Part shown: in pieces, positions 22,623-64,000 of the stretch
Layout of the letters: every line of letters begins with the position of its first letter
Position numbering within the stretch: the first letter of the stretch is position 1
Assembly (NCBI GenBank): GCA_963693365.1
Contig: CAVNZM010000008.1
Location: 4,960,001 to 5,024,000, forward strand
From: Amoebidium appalachense
Lineage: Eukaryota; Ichthyosporea
Direction of reading: 5' to 3'
DNA: 64,000 nucleotides
The notes under the pieces: generated by a model
Told to the model about the DNA's origin: nothing
Databases searched by the model: none
Seen by the model: the letters and a program-made list of their open reading frames with translations, nothing else
Made by a program: the position numbers and the translations under genes

Positions 22623-23252
22623 ATGACGTCCGACTCTAAGCCTCAGCAGCACGCCACCCTCCGGGGTGCTGGCATGTTCCTGTTCGGCGCCCTCTTCCTT
22701 GTGGGGGCCATCTGCATCTACGTGGGCGGCCAGGCTTTAGACGCCATCGGATATCTTTTCCTCTTTGGGGGCTGCTCTCTCTTTGTCGTTGACGTGTGCG
22801 ACTACCTTACTGCAAAGGCTGCAAGTGAATCCACACCCCTCTACAACTCATACCTCTCCATGGTGGGAAGTCTCCTCTTTGCTGTTGCTGGCATTGGGTA
22901 CATCCCGCAGATTTACGCAAACAGCCCCGAATACCCCCTGTGGACGTTTGTTGCTGGCGGCATTGTGGTGGGTTTTGCTGAGCTGTGGAAGATCCAGCGT
23001 CTGTTTGCGTCTGGCCAAAGCAAGAGTGTTCTTTCTCTCTATGTTGCTGTTCCCTCCTCTATCTCCCTGGGTGCGTGGTTGATCTTCATTGCCGAGGTGC
23101 TTGGCTACGCAAACCCCCAGCCCGACGTCTCCAACGCCCTGTGGATGACGGCCACGTGTCTGTTCTTTGTTGCTGCTCTCGTCTACGACTACCGTGTGTT
23201 CGTGGTGGAGAAGAAGGCCGGGGAGACAGGAAATGCATCCCAGTCTGTGTAA
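22623..23252 (+). CDS. Six-transmembrane protein with three repeated helical hairpins, 209 aa
   Basis: Single-exon gene. Six hydrophobic helices are visible at about residues 14-33, 38-58, 76-96, 103-122, 138-156 and 171-192. They fall into three hairpins with a shared pattern (small-residue-rich FLFGALFLVGA, then GYLFLFGGCSLFVVD; SMVGSLLFAVAGI, then FVAGGIVVGFAE; AWLIFIAEVLG, then WMTATCLFFVA), so the protein probably arose by triplication of a two-helix unit. The hairpin pattern recalls the YrhK-type small membrane domain, but that is a resemblance only. N- and C-termini are short and polar, with no signal peptide apart from helix 1. TATA box upstream, AATAAA downstream at 23463. Lack of introns is unlike its neighbours. 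Function not known: transporter, channel or scaffold cannot be told apart. Confidence 0.82.
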   Translation: MTSDSKPQQHATLRGAGMFLFGALFLVGAICIYVGGQALDAIGYLFLFGGCSLFVVDVCDYLTAKAASESTPLYNSYLSMVGSLLFAVAGIGYIPQIYANSPEYPLWTFVAGGIVVGFAELWKIQRLFASGQSKSVLSLYVAVPSSISLGAWLIFIAEVLGYANPQPDVSNALWMTATCLFFVAALVYDYRVFVVEKKAGETGNASQSV

Positions 23253-23462
23253 TATGATAGTTCCTGTAATCATTTCAGTGTTGCAGAGAGAAATAATTGG
23301 GTCACCGTATAATCATAGTTTCCGAGCTGTTGTCACGGTTGAAATTGAATGAATGGAGAAGAAATGATATCGTACACTGATATATATATATTATTTGACC
23401 TGGAGCATTACATGTTGCTGTGTAATTCTCTGTATCCGCCTACACTCTTTTTACTTACAGGC

Positions 23463-23468
23463 AATAAA
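23463..23468 (+). terminator. Candidate polyadenylation signal AATAAA
   Basis: AATAAA lies 211 bases after the stop of the six-helix protein gene, followed by AT-rich DNA. It is the only canonical signal in the 3' flank before the 54-bp duplication. Confidence 0.35.
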
Positions 23469-23496
23469 ACGATATTTGTTATAGTATGTAACTCGC

Positions 23497-23604
23497 CGGG
23501 CCTCGTGTATAGGAAAAACTGCATGCACCGTGCAACCTGCACACCTGCACCGGGCCTCGTGTATAGGAAAAACTGCATGCACCGTGCAACCTGCACACCT
23601 GCAC
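23497..23604. repeat. Perfect 54-bp tandem duplication
   Basis: Two identical 54-base copies (23497-23550 and 23551-23604), starting cgggcctcgtgtatagg and ending cacacctgcac, just 3' of the six-helix protein gene. Identity implies a recent duplication. Confidence 0.9.
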
Positions 23605-23961
23605 GCAGGGACCCAATCACGATGACTTTATAGTGGTGCAAGTTTATTGGCCAAAAAAAGATAAAAATAAAAATAAAAAATAAAAATGAAATTGAATCCG
23701 TATGAATACCGTCGGCTTGCAGTCAATGAATGTGCCGCCGTTGAAAAAAAAAAGGAAAAGAAAGAAGAAATTAATGGACCCCCCCCCCCCCCCCCCCGTG
23801 GCACCCCCCACCACCACCTTGTTTCTAACTCCGGAATCCCTAACTTGAACAGTAGCTATTTTGCAGCAGCCAAATTCTCTACATGCATCTCTCCTTTCTT
23901 AATCATACTTTCCGTGGCAACACCAACCACTTTCACAACCACCTCCTCTCCTGGCTCCTGT

Positions 23962-24375
23962 TCACTCCACACCACTTCCCCCACACGCTTCTTTGCCCTT
24001 GCCATGGCCCCTTTCTGACATTCCTTCGTTGAGCTTCAGAAAATCTTCACTGTTCGTATCGGATTCCACCCTGCCGACGCGTACGTCAGTATCCTTATCA
24101 CCTGTGTGTGCACTGACGACGCGTGTGTTGGCGTTACACGGTGTGCTGTCTGTTTGAGCGAGGGGATGTGTTCCGGGGGTACTCTGGTCGGTCACGTTGG
24201 GGACTGGGTTTGAGTTTTGTGCGGTCGTTGCAGCCGCTCCTGCCCAGGCAGCAGCAAGCTGTGCTATGCGCTCTTGCAACGCCTGTTGCCGCAAAAAGTC
24301 AAGCTGTCCAACGTAGTAGGGCGAGTTTGGACGGTTGTGCCGCCATTTGCGCTTACGGTCTGCCCCTTTGCCCAT
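23962..24375 (-). CDS. Small basic-N-terminus protein, 137 aa, unknown
   Basis: Open frame from an ATG at 24375 to a stop at 23962. It starts MGKGADRKRKWRHNRPNSP, a strongly basic, nuclear-signal-like stretch. Next comes an Ala/Gln-rich helix (LRQQALQERIAQLAAAWAG), then a low-complexity Ser/Thr/Asn tail. The frame also stays open upstream to 24444. The composition (Ala helix plus disordered acidic tail) and the absence of simple repeats suggest real coding sequence. I recognise no family. It may be the last exon of a longer minus-strand gene, or part of a mobile element like the nearby OTU gene, whose exon C has similar composition. Confidence 0.42.
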   Translation of the reverse strand: MGKGADRKRKWRHNRPNSPYYVGQLDFLRQQALQERIAQLAAAWAGAAATTAQNSNPVPNVTDQSTPGTHPLAQTDSTPCNANTRVVSAHTGDKDTDVRVGRVESDTNSEDFLKLNEGMSERGHGKGKEACGGSGVE

Positions 24376-26878
<2,503 letters not shown>

Positions 26879-27893
26879 TTAATTTGCCAAATATAGTGTG
26901 TAGTAAGCCCAAGGTTCAGGGAAATACATCAATCCCGGGTATCTAGCCCTCAGAGGCTGGTCATCCCACAACCATGCCACCCACACCCCCACCAGCACCA
27001 GAGTGCCAGCAAACGTCAGCAGCAGATAGCGCCCATTGCTGTCCATTACATACCCTGCAGCACACAGTCACACAGTCAGCCTATTGAGAAACAACATTCA
27101 ACTTGCATTGGTCCTATGCACCTCCCCCCTCCCCCTCCCCTCTCCCCCCCCCTCCCCCCACCCCCTTGCCCGGCCCCCTCCCTCCTCCCCCATCCAGGCG
27201 CGCTCAGTATGCATGCAGGTACAGCCTCTCCCTGCCCCCCCCCCCCCCCCCCCCCTTCCCCCTCCCCCAAAGCCCCCCGCCCACTCGTCCCCTCCCCCCT
27301 CCCCTCTCCCCGAATGTCCCTCCCAGGTGCCCCCCAACCCCCCCCCCCGTGCCTTTACCCTCCGAGGCCCCTTTTGGAGAGATGGTGAGGGGAGGGGGGG
27401 GGGTCTTCCCCTCATCCTTTTTGTTTCCCCCCCCTCCCCCCTCCCCCTTTACGCCCTTCTCCCCCTACCCCCCCCCCCCCCTCCCCCCCTGCCTCTGCCC
27501 CCCAACCGCCTGCCATATGAATTGTTCGCAGTTAAACAACCCATCCGTCCCCTCGCCTCCCTCCATCCTCCATCTCCCCCCCCCCTCCCCCCTCCCCCCG
27601 GCCCCCCGCCCCTCCCCCCCCCTCCCCCCCTTCACCGAGCCCCAACCTTTGTGCATATCTAGACCCCCCTCCTTTCCTCGCTCCTGCTAATAAGCGCAAG
27701 CACAGTACCACAGTAACTGTTTTCCAGCCCCTTCACAACCCCAAGTCTTAGATTTGTGGCTGGAAGGGTAACCTTCTACAACAATTAGGCCCCTCGGGGC
27801 TCGTACGCGCTCAAAAGACGGCAAAATGGGACAAGACGTAGATAAAAAAATGAAAACGGTGAAAACAAAAACCAAAAAAGAAAAGGCGGCGGC

Positions 27894-27947
<54 letters not shown>

Positions 27948-28755
27948 TACCTTTCCTCCAGCCGTTAGCCCAGCACAGCAACATTGCCAATGTGGTTGCA
28001 GCAAAGAGGGGCACGATCTGACCCTCTGTGGCCAGGTACCAATAGTAGAAAACATTGACAGGGAGAAGGAAAACAACACCCCATAAGGGCAGGGGGGGTG
28101 GGGTAGGACGGGAGGGGCGCAGGCAGGCGTTGAAGTATGCCACAAGAACTGCCATATATGGAAGGTACCACATCATGTGGCCCAGGAACTCATCGTAGAA
28201 GTATAGGAGCTGGAATGACGCGAGCAGGCCTGGTGGGTTCAAATCCTTGAAAATGTTGTTGTCCTCCAAAGCAACATGGTTCTGGTAGCCGAGGTGGATG
28301 AGACGGTGGTTGACGCTGTCCCCGACAAGATGAATCGATGCGCCCATCACAAACACCACCACTAGAAGCTGGCCCACGTCACCAACACCCCTGCAAACAC
28401 ACACACACACAGTGAGCCTACTGTCTATCTCTATCGCCGTGTTTTGTGTTGTGGTTGTGCATACACCAGCACTCCCATCCCCCCGTCCCCGTTCGTCTCT
28501 ATTTCTTTTCCCCAGCCCTGTTTCTCAGATTGGTGTATACGTCTGCACTGCCCCCCCCTCCTCCCCCACCCCCTATCCCCCCGCGCCAGCGCCACCACCT
28601 TCCCCCTCCCCCCACCAACCCTCCTTTGCTCCCCCCCCTTCCCAACTCTTTTCCCAGCCCCGGTTGTCAAAAGCTGTATGCGGCTGCGCCCCCCCCCTCC
28701 CCCCCCGCCCCCCTCACCACCACCACCCTTCCTCTACCTTTCCCACCACCATCCC

Positions 28756-28802
<47 letters not shown>

Positions 28803-29249
28803 CCCCCCCCCCCCTTTCTTCCCCCGCCCCCCGCCCCCCGGCCCCCAAACCCTCCTATCCTTCACAATTTCACACTCCAACTCTTCCCCGCTCCTTCATA
28901 TTCACTCCCTCCCTCCCCCACTCCTTCCCTCCCCATGTTCTCACCTAGGGTCCGCCCTGTTTAGAAGCTTAAGCAGCACGAATGCCGTCAAAACATTGTA
29001 CGCCATGTGAAAGTAATCACCCAGGCTGGGTCTGCTGAGGGGGAACCACTCCAGCGGGGCAAGATTCATTGCCCATGGCCGCCCAAAGTCCAGAATCCAA
29101 TTTTCAGCAGCAAGAAGAATCCACAAACCCACCTCGAACTGCCCCCCAACAGCAGAAGTGGTGGAAGTGGGTGCATTATCAGAGAGGATTGAGGCCTTGT
29201 TTTCTGCCGGCCCGGGTGCGTTTTTGCGGTGACGCAGTGTTGCGGCCAT
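26879..29249 (-). CDS. CLN6: CLN6-like ER transmembrane protein, 3 exons
   Basis: Exons 29249-28945, 28390-27951 and 27054-26879 join to 921 nt (306 aa; animal CLN6 is about 311 aa). CLN6 is a multi-pass ER protein needed for export of lysosomal enzymes from the ER; loss causes neuronal ceroid lipofuscinosis in animals. Diagnostic blocks are present: [80 protein letters not shown] and [10 protein letters not shown] at the C-terminus. A Pro-rich insertion ([12 protein letters not shown]) sits in the loop before YYWYL. Both introns are GT..AG with phase-consistent joins. The second carries about 55 G's right after the donor (on the + strand). It diverges from PPP4R2 across 489 bp. Confidence 0.96.
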
Positions 29250-29738
29250 GGTGGTGGTGTGGCCCTGTAGCGGCTGTGGCGCGGGGGCGGAACGAAGGCG
29301 TTCACCGTGCAGGCGACAGCGAGCTCGCAAGAGTTGGGGTGTGTGTATGAATGATTCTACGCCGCCCCTGAGACAGATTCTCTCTCTCTTCCCCCCTCTC
29401 TCTCTCCCTCTCTCTCTCTCTCCCCTTGTCTGCCGTGTATGTACAAATAGTGATACCTATAGGATTTTTGTGGCTGACTGTCTGGCCCTCTGGGGCGCGG
29501 TGGCTCACAAAACGCGCGCCAAAATTTGCACAACGAAGCTAGCCTTCCCGCGCAGCTGCAGCGCCGGGTGGAGAATGCTAACAACTGGCCGGACCCGGAC
29601 AATAGGTGCTACTTAGTGAGTTATTATATATGAGTCTAAAAGGCGTCGGGGTGTGGGGGTTGTAGAGTATACACAGCGGGCGCGCACGGGGAGGGGTTGA
29701 TACTACTTGAAGGGGCACAGAGACAGAGACAGACAACA
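29250..29738. promoter_or_regulatory. Divergent promoter region between CLN6 (-) and PPP4R2 (+)
   Basis: 489 bp separates the two ATGs, which point away from each other. The region is GC-rich in its centre (29485-29600, several CGCG and GCGCGCC words) with a (CT)n tract at 29380-29425. No TATA box is obvious on either side, as in CpG-type bidirectional promoters. Inference from geometry and base composition only. Confidence 0.5.
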
Positions 29739-34000
<4,262 letters not shown>

Positions 34001-34157
34001 GGGGCTGTAGGGGTAATGGTGGTTGTAGGGTTATAATTACGTAGAGGATTTCTAAAGGTTTTCTTAGTGTTCTTTTTTTTTGTTTGGGGGGGGGGGAGGG
34101 GGGGGGGGGGGGGGGGGGCTGAGGGGGGAGGGCAGGGTGTGCCATGGAACAGGTGTG

Positions 34158-34230
<73 letters not shown>

Positions 34231-34864
34231 GGCTATGTGAGCTAGTTGGTGATTTTTTATTTTATTATTATTATTATTATTTTTTATTTTTTTTTGGGGG
34301 GGGGGGGGGGAGTTATGATCCGTACATAATGATAGTATAAAAGAGTATTAGTGGCACATATCCCCAGTGTTGGCAGCAGGCCATGTACGAACAACCACGG
34401 GGGGAGGGGGGGGGGGGGGGGGGTGGGGGGGGTGAAGGGAGACTGCCGGGGGGAAGGGGGGGGTTAATAGTGAGTCAATGGAAATTCGGCCGGCTGCTGG
34501 CAGCAGGCATACATACGACCAGTGGGTAATACATTTCTATGGTCGATTTCATGCGTTTGATTTTTGGAACCCCCTAAAGCCAAATTAGGTGTCTCAGTGG
34601 TGCAGTTACTTATGTATCGTGGGGTGTCAAGTATGTGTGCCATATGCAAAATGCGCAGCCATGTGCTAACCCTTCCTCCCCCCCCCCCTCCCCCCAGCAC
34701 ACACGCAACACACCACCACCACCACCACCACCACCCAAGCACACATACACACACCACCACCACCCGGTGACACACCACCACCACCCATCAACAGACACAT
34801 ACGCAACACACAGACCACCACAACCGCCGCCCACCCAGCCACCCATCCGTGTGCCAAGACACAC

Positions 34865-34921
<57 letters not shown>

Positions 34922-35631
34922 AACCCACCACACACACACGTACACACACGTACACCCACCCACCTACCCGGCAGACACACAGAAGCGCGCGCACACACAC
35001 ACACTTGTATGTCCCCTGCTTTTACTTGTGTCGTGCTGTGCCAATAACCACTACCAGAGCGGCCCAATCACTTTGCCTTAAACTTTACTGTGTCACACTC
35101 ATAGTACTGCCGTGATATAAAAAATAAATAATATCATTCTCAGATAGTATAATGCTGTCATTGTTTCCAATTGCAGGCCCTTCGGGACTTCGATCGGCCA
35201 ATGCCCAGCATGCATCGATGAAAACAACCATATTTAGAATGTATGTGTGACCTGCAACCAATTAAGTCTCTGCATATGCACAAAAAGGATAATGTTACCT
35301 AAAAAAAAGTGCATTGATCCCGGGAATAATTTTTTTTATGCAACAATAAGAAAGTAGGAATATGAGTTCAACACGTGCACCACACACTGTTCTGTCATGT
35401 ATACGTATGCATGGGGTCCGGGCAAAGTATGTATGTTCGTAATCGGGGTTTTCCATAAAATTCCAGTTCTTTGACCCCAGAGCGACTGTGCGCGGCAATA
35501 CATTTACTGTAATAATGTACGGTAAAAATCAAAAGGAGGTTTGCCTGCAGCAGCCATATGCGTAGCCCAACATGTCTTGATGTATGCCGCATGGCCACGG
35601 TCCCTCACTGGCGTCTCATTGGCTGGTATTT
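34001..35631. other. Convergent 3' region between PPP4R2 and ABCG
   Basis: Poly(G) tracts, (CAC)n/(CA)n at 34697-34918 and AT-rich unique sequence. The 3' ends of both genes must lie here; no further gene supported. Confidence 0.5.
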
Positions 35632-49853
<14,222 letters not shown>

Positions 49854-50647
49854 ATTCTCTATCTTTATGTTCAATGTTACAGTGCGCTATTGGTCACTTG
49901 AATAGTGTTTATCAGTAATGGTCAACAAGGAAACAAACAGTCGTCTATGTACGGCTCAACCTTGCAAAAAGAATATTTGATATAACTTGCTCGGAGCATT
50001 CCCGTACGTAGGCGTGTGCCTGTGTGCCTGCACTAATCAGGCGCACAGCGTAACCTCCATGCGAGGCACACGGAAGCGACTGTGTCACGGAAAATGGAGG
50101 GGTGCGCTGTGCTAGCGCATGCACATGTACACACACACACGCAGCACACACATGCTGGGGTGACATGGGCTCTGACAGCACCCAACCCGTCATGAATCAT
50201 GATCATGATCACGCAAGAAAGCTCGAAAGGTCATAAATCGGCGCCAGCCTACATGGAAAAAACATGTATGCCTCCCCTGTAGTCCTCTGAAAATCCGCCA
50301 CATGGCCCACCCAGTGATTTGCAGGGCGCTACCAATCTATTTGCCAATCATCGCGTGCCAAATAGATCCAACGAGCTGGTAGTTGCCAGTGCGACGCTGC
50401 CTTCCAGCAGCTTCTTCTGGCTCTCATGGAGGGGCGTCGAGGCTCGCTCCCGGGCCTCGCTGCGCTCGGCCCGGGGCTCATACCCTCCTTCCCTTCCTCC
50501 CTCTGCCTTCCCATCTATTCCCCTTTTCTCCTCCTCCCCCCCCTTCCCCTCTCTCGTTTCCTCCCCCTCCCCCCTTTTTTTGTGCCACGTATGTGTGTTT
50601 GGCTGGCCCCAAATTTACCCATTGTGTGTGTGTGTGTGTGTGTGACA

Positions 50648-50728
<81 letters not shown>

Positions 50729-51607
50729 GTGTGTACAGCAGATGGGAAACAAACGTTTTCCAAAAACGTATTTGATCGGGGGGAGGGGGGGGGAGGGGAG
50801 GGGGAGGGTTATTTCTCTAGCCCTTTTTTTTTTGAGTCAGTAACTGCCCTGGGGGGGGGGGAGATGGCTGGGGGGGAGGTGCATGTGTGAGAGCTAGGAC
50901 ATTCAATGCAGATTCTTCTGGTCGTGTTTGGACGGACGGTGGTAAGCCCCAAATGAGGGGTGTGATGAAGCTCTCCTTCTTCCCCGGGCACAAATACAAA
51001 TAAACCCCGCAAAAGTGTACGTGTGACTTTGGACTGCCACTTACTTATTAGACATGTACACAATCACAAGATAATTACGCGATTTAAAAATTGCAAATGG
51101 AAAAAGATACCACACGACCCCAGACCCGATGAAAGCATACACCTTGAAAAACTAAGCCTTCATGATGTCCCGTTTTATATATAATGACCACCTTAACCAT
51201 ATTGCCAAATATGGCACTCGCAAAAGTGTAACACCTATATACATATTACCTTCCTGTAGAATTGGTCTCTCTCTAGCTGATGGTATTAATGATCACATAC
51301 CACGCTTTTACTGTACACGTGCTATACAGTGGAGGTCTAATAAGGTCTAATAAGTATAAGGTGGCATCTTTTGCATGCCCAAACAACACACACACACACC
51401 AGTTTAAACGGTCATGTATCGCCAAATGTAGTTTGATAGACCACATAATACCGCAACACACACACGTCACATTCACAACAGACACCCAGAAATGTAGCCT
51501 ACCTGAAAATTACAACATCCTTGATTTTATACTAAACACGCGTACTAACTACGACCTGTTTATTAGATGTATTGATTGGCTTGAGAAACACATCATTACA
51601 AATTCTA

Positions 51608-51664
<57 letters not shown>

Positions 51665-52280
51665 ACCAGCTGATACCGAGAGTCCCAGGGAGCCCGGAAA
51701 AAAAAAAAAAGAAAAAGAAAAAAAAAAAAACGGGGAACCCCAACTAATTGATTTCTCTTAGTCTTTATGGTGTCTCGTAGAGAAAGTTTGAAACCCTGAT
51801 ATATAATCATCACCCGACATCTATGTACGTGATCATGATATACCGCTGAGGGGATATTCCGAGCAAAACCCCCCCATACCTGAGACTGGTCTCTCTTTGC
51901 CTCGAGTAAACAGCGTAAACCCCCCAAAGCTACTTCCTACTAGTACTTCTACCCTATCAGGTTGAAGTATTGGGTTTCCTAATACGGCATTCTGATTGGC
52001 TGCAGGAGAACGGATAGACCTGCATGGATAGGGGTGCATTGGTCTTAGTACTGTTGCGGCTGCTACAAAGACTGCTACAGTACTTCTCTGTTTGCCAGGT
52101 GGCTCCTTTGTCCCGTTCGTGTCTCTGAATAACATGTTTCGTTGAGGGCGTAGAAAATTTTAATTATGCCAAGTATTGGGTTAGAAGGAACGGACAGGAG
52201 TTCAAAGAATGATCTCTGCAGTCTACGACGTCGACATGTAGGGGTGGATGAGAGAGCGTGTGTTGTGTTGTGTTCTATGC

Positions 52281-52335
<55 letters not shown>

Positions 52336-52396
52336 TACCTCTCTCTTTGCTCTCTCTCTCTCTCTCTCTCTCGCTCTCTCCCTCTCTCTCTCTCCC

Positions 52397-52431
<35 letters not shown>

Positions 52432-52619
52432 TACCTCTCTCTCTGTCTCTCTCTCTCTCTCTCTCTCGCTCTCTCCCTCTCTCTCTCTCCCTCTCTCTCC
52501 CTCTCTCCCTCTCTCTCTCTCTCTCTCTCCCTCCCTCCCTGTGTGTGTATGTGTGTTTGACAATGTGTCTGTGAGTGAGTTGTGTGTGAGTGAGTGAGTG
52601 TGTATGAGTGAGTGAGTGA

Positions 52620-52664
<45 letters not shown>

Positions 52665-52837
52665 CGTGTGCCCTTGCGCAGGTGTTGATGGGTACCTGTA
52701 AGTTCAAGCAAGTTGGGGGGAGGGGAGAAGGGGGAGGGGGGGTGAGAGAGAGAGAGGGAGAGAGGGAGAGGGAGGGAGAGGGAGAGGGAGAGGGAGAGGG
52801 AGAGGGAGGGGGACGGGGAGGGGGACGGGGAGGGAGG

Positions 52838-52869
<32 letters not shown>

Positions 52870-53275
52870 GAGCGTTCATGCAAAACAATATCCGTATTCA
52901 GATCTCAGCCTCTCACGCTGAGGGCTGTCAAGTCGAAACATTTTACTGCCATCCCTGGGTCCATCGACTGCAGGGGAAAACTGCTACATTTCTACTCGTA
53001 CAGATTCCGAGTGGGGGGTCGACCCTACAGGGCCTATACCCCAGGCTAGACTCACCCCATATGCATCCATATGTACACAGCTATCCCATACGTAGCTGAG
53101 GTAGCAGCGAGGAAAAAAAAAAATACAATGGAATCCTACAGTTACCATATAAGGTTGGTCCGATCAACCGGATTTGGCCTCCGATCATCTCTACCGCGTG
53201 CACACATTGCGCCTTCATACATACCATACCTACGTGCATACCCCCCCCCCCCCCCCCTCATTCATTGGTTCCTTG
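49854..53275. other. Intergenic region between ABCG and the C1-VASt gene
   Basis: Holds the ABCG promoter (CCAAT 49889-49893), (GT)n at 50627-50727, (CA)n at 51609-51664, (CT)n 52283-52534 and a (GAGT)n/(GAGG)n stretch. The AT-rich piece 51150-51600 has open frames on the + strand but no recognisable protein. Confidence 0.5.
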
Positions 53276-63284
<10,009 letters not shown>

Positions 63285-63499
63285 CTGCACCCCCAACCCG
63301 TCACAAAAACGTCCTTCCCCCCCCCCCCTCCCCCCCCCCCCCCCCCCCCCCCTCCCCCCTCCCATAGATGCACTTTACATATGTCTATCAATGTTATACA
63401 TGTCACCCATCAGTGTCCCTCATATATTGGCAGTACCGATTTTTATGTTTATGCTCTGCACCCTAATACCAGAACATGTATATCACACGTAGATGTACC

Positions 63500-63990
63500 G
63501 TGATATCCATATATCTCGCTTATCTACTATGATTTCCATATTAGCCCTAAGCCTGCCATAATATCCCACCACATCTAGCATGATATCCCAATAAAAATTC
63601 ACAGCAATATGCCCTGCAATATCTCCAACAATAGCCGCATATTTACCGTGATATCCTAGACAAACCTACCATGACATATTTCTGCCATGAAATCCTGTGT
63701 ATATCTCCGATAATATCCACAAATATCTCCCATGACCTCATATCCCCCCTAATTCCACCATGACATCATATCCCCCACATATCTCCCCTTATATCCATAT
63801 CCCCCCGCATATCTCTCCTCATATACATATCCCCATATTCATATCTCCCATTATATCCATACCCCCATATTCATATCTCCCATTATATCCATTTCCCCAT
63901 ATTCATATCTCCCATTCTATCCTATCCCCTCCTGCCCCCCCCCCCCCCCCCCCCCCTCTTATATCCATATCCCCCACATATGCCTCGCGA
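63500..63990. repeat. Degenerate ATATCYCC / CATATCCATATCCCC tandem repeat
   Basis: Pyrimidine-rich ATATC-based units fill the right edge of the window. No exon recognised here; the VASt gene must continue beyond 64000. Confidence 0.75.
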
Positions 63991-64000
63991 CCCCATATCC

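Noticed and set aside
35178-35223. Possible plus-strand terminal exon after TTGCAG (ALRDFDRPMPSMHR, stop)
   Set aside because: PPP4R2 already has a good last exon and no upstream exon with matching phase was found between 34001 and 35178.
50326-50480. Minus-strand frame with charged, protein-like composition (AERSEARERASTPLHESQKK)
   Set aside because: No phase-compatible join to ABCG or the C1-VASt gene, no start codon, and GC-skewed words alone explain the composition.
51150-51600. AT-rich plus-strand frames (e.g. SLIDHIIPQHTHVTFTTD)
   Set aside because: No motif, no splice support; could be a decayed transposon but nothing recognisable.

Overview
This is nuclear DNA of a eukaryote with many introns. 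Coding sequence is cut into short exons (about 30-170 bp, a few longer) that obey GT..AG splicing and keep frame across dozens of joins. The introns are swollen by microsatellites ((GT)n, (CA)n, (CT)n) and very long C or G homopolymers. The gene set (an ABCG half-transporter with a cysteine-rich N-terminus as in plants and algae, a plant-like VASt domain, CLN6, PPP4R2) suggests a protist or alga. I cannot assign a lineage, and an animal is not formally excluded. There is no bacterial-style gene, operon, rRNA or CRISPR array.

Layout. 0.9-12.1 kb (+): organellar (probably mitochondrial) ribosomal protein uL1 in eight exons. Its introns hold a SINE-like family with poly(C) tails and two or three MITE-like elements. 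13.3-14.0 kb: second copy of a Mutator-type MITE. 14.9-18.7 kb (-): OTU-domain cysteine protease with CXC-type and zinc-ribbon cysteine clusters and an apparent frameshift. 19.7-20.2 kb (-): small secreted protein. 20.2-22.5 kb: AT-rich intergenic DNA with two foldback elements. 22.6-23.3 kb (+): single-exon six-helix membrane protein behind a clear TATA box. 24.0-24.4 kb (-): small basic protein of unknown role. 26.9-29.2 kb (-): CLN6, sharing a 489 bp divergent promoter region with PPP4R2 (+, 29.7-34.0 kb). 35.6-49.9 kb (-): ABCG transporter, about 27 exons, all nucleotide-binding motifs intact. 53.3-63.3 kb and probably beyond the edge (-): a C1-VASt-transmembrane protein, likely a sterol/lipid transfer factor at ER contact sites.

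These are independent housekeeping and membrane or lipid genes with no common operon-like logic. CLN6, the ABCG transporter and the C1-VASt protein are all linked to ER, lysosome or lipid biology, but that may be chance.

The most unusual feature is how repeats relate to splicing. Introns typically start inside (GT)n and end inside (CA)n or (CT)n followed by AG. Three minisatellites are built from, or start at, a 5' splice site: 61378-61740, 45010-45356 and 56925-57304. In the first two the repeat unit includes the last 12 bases of the exon. A further exon end is duplicated inside its own intron (55244-55300).
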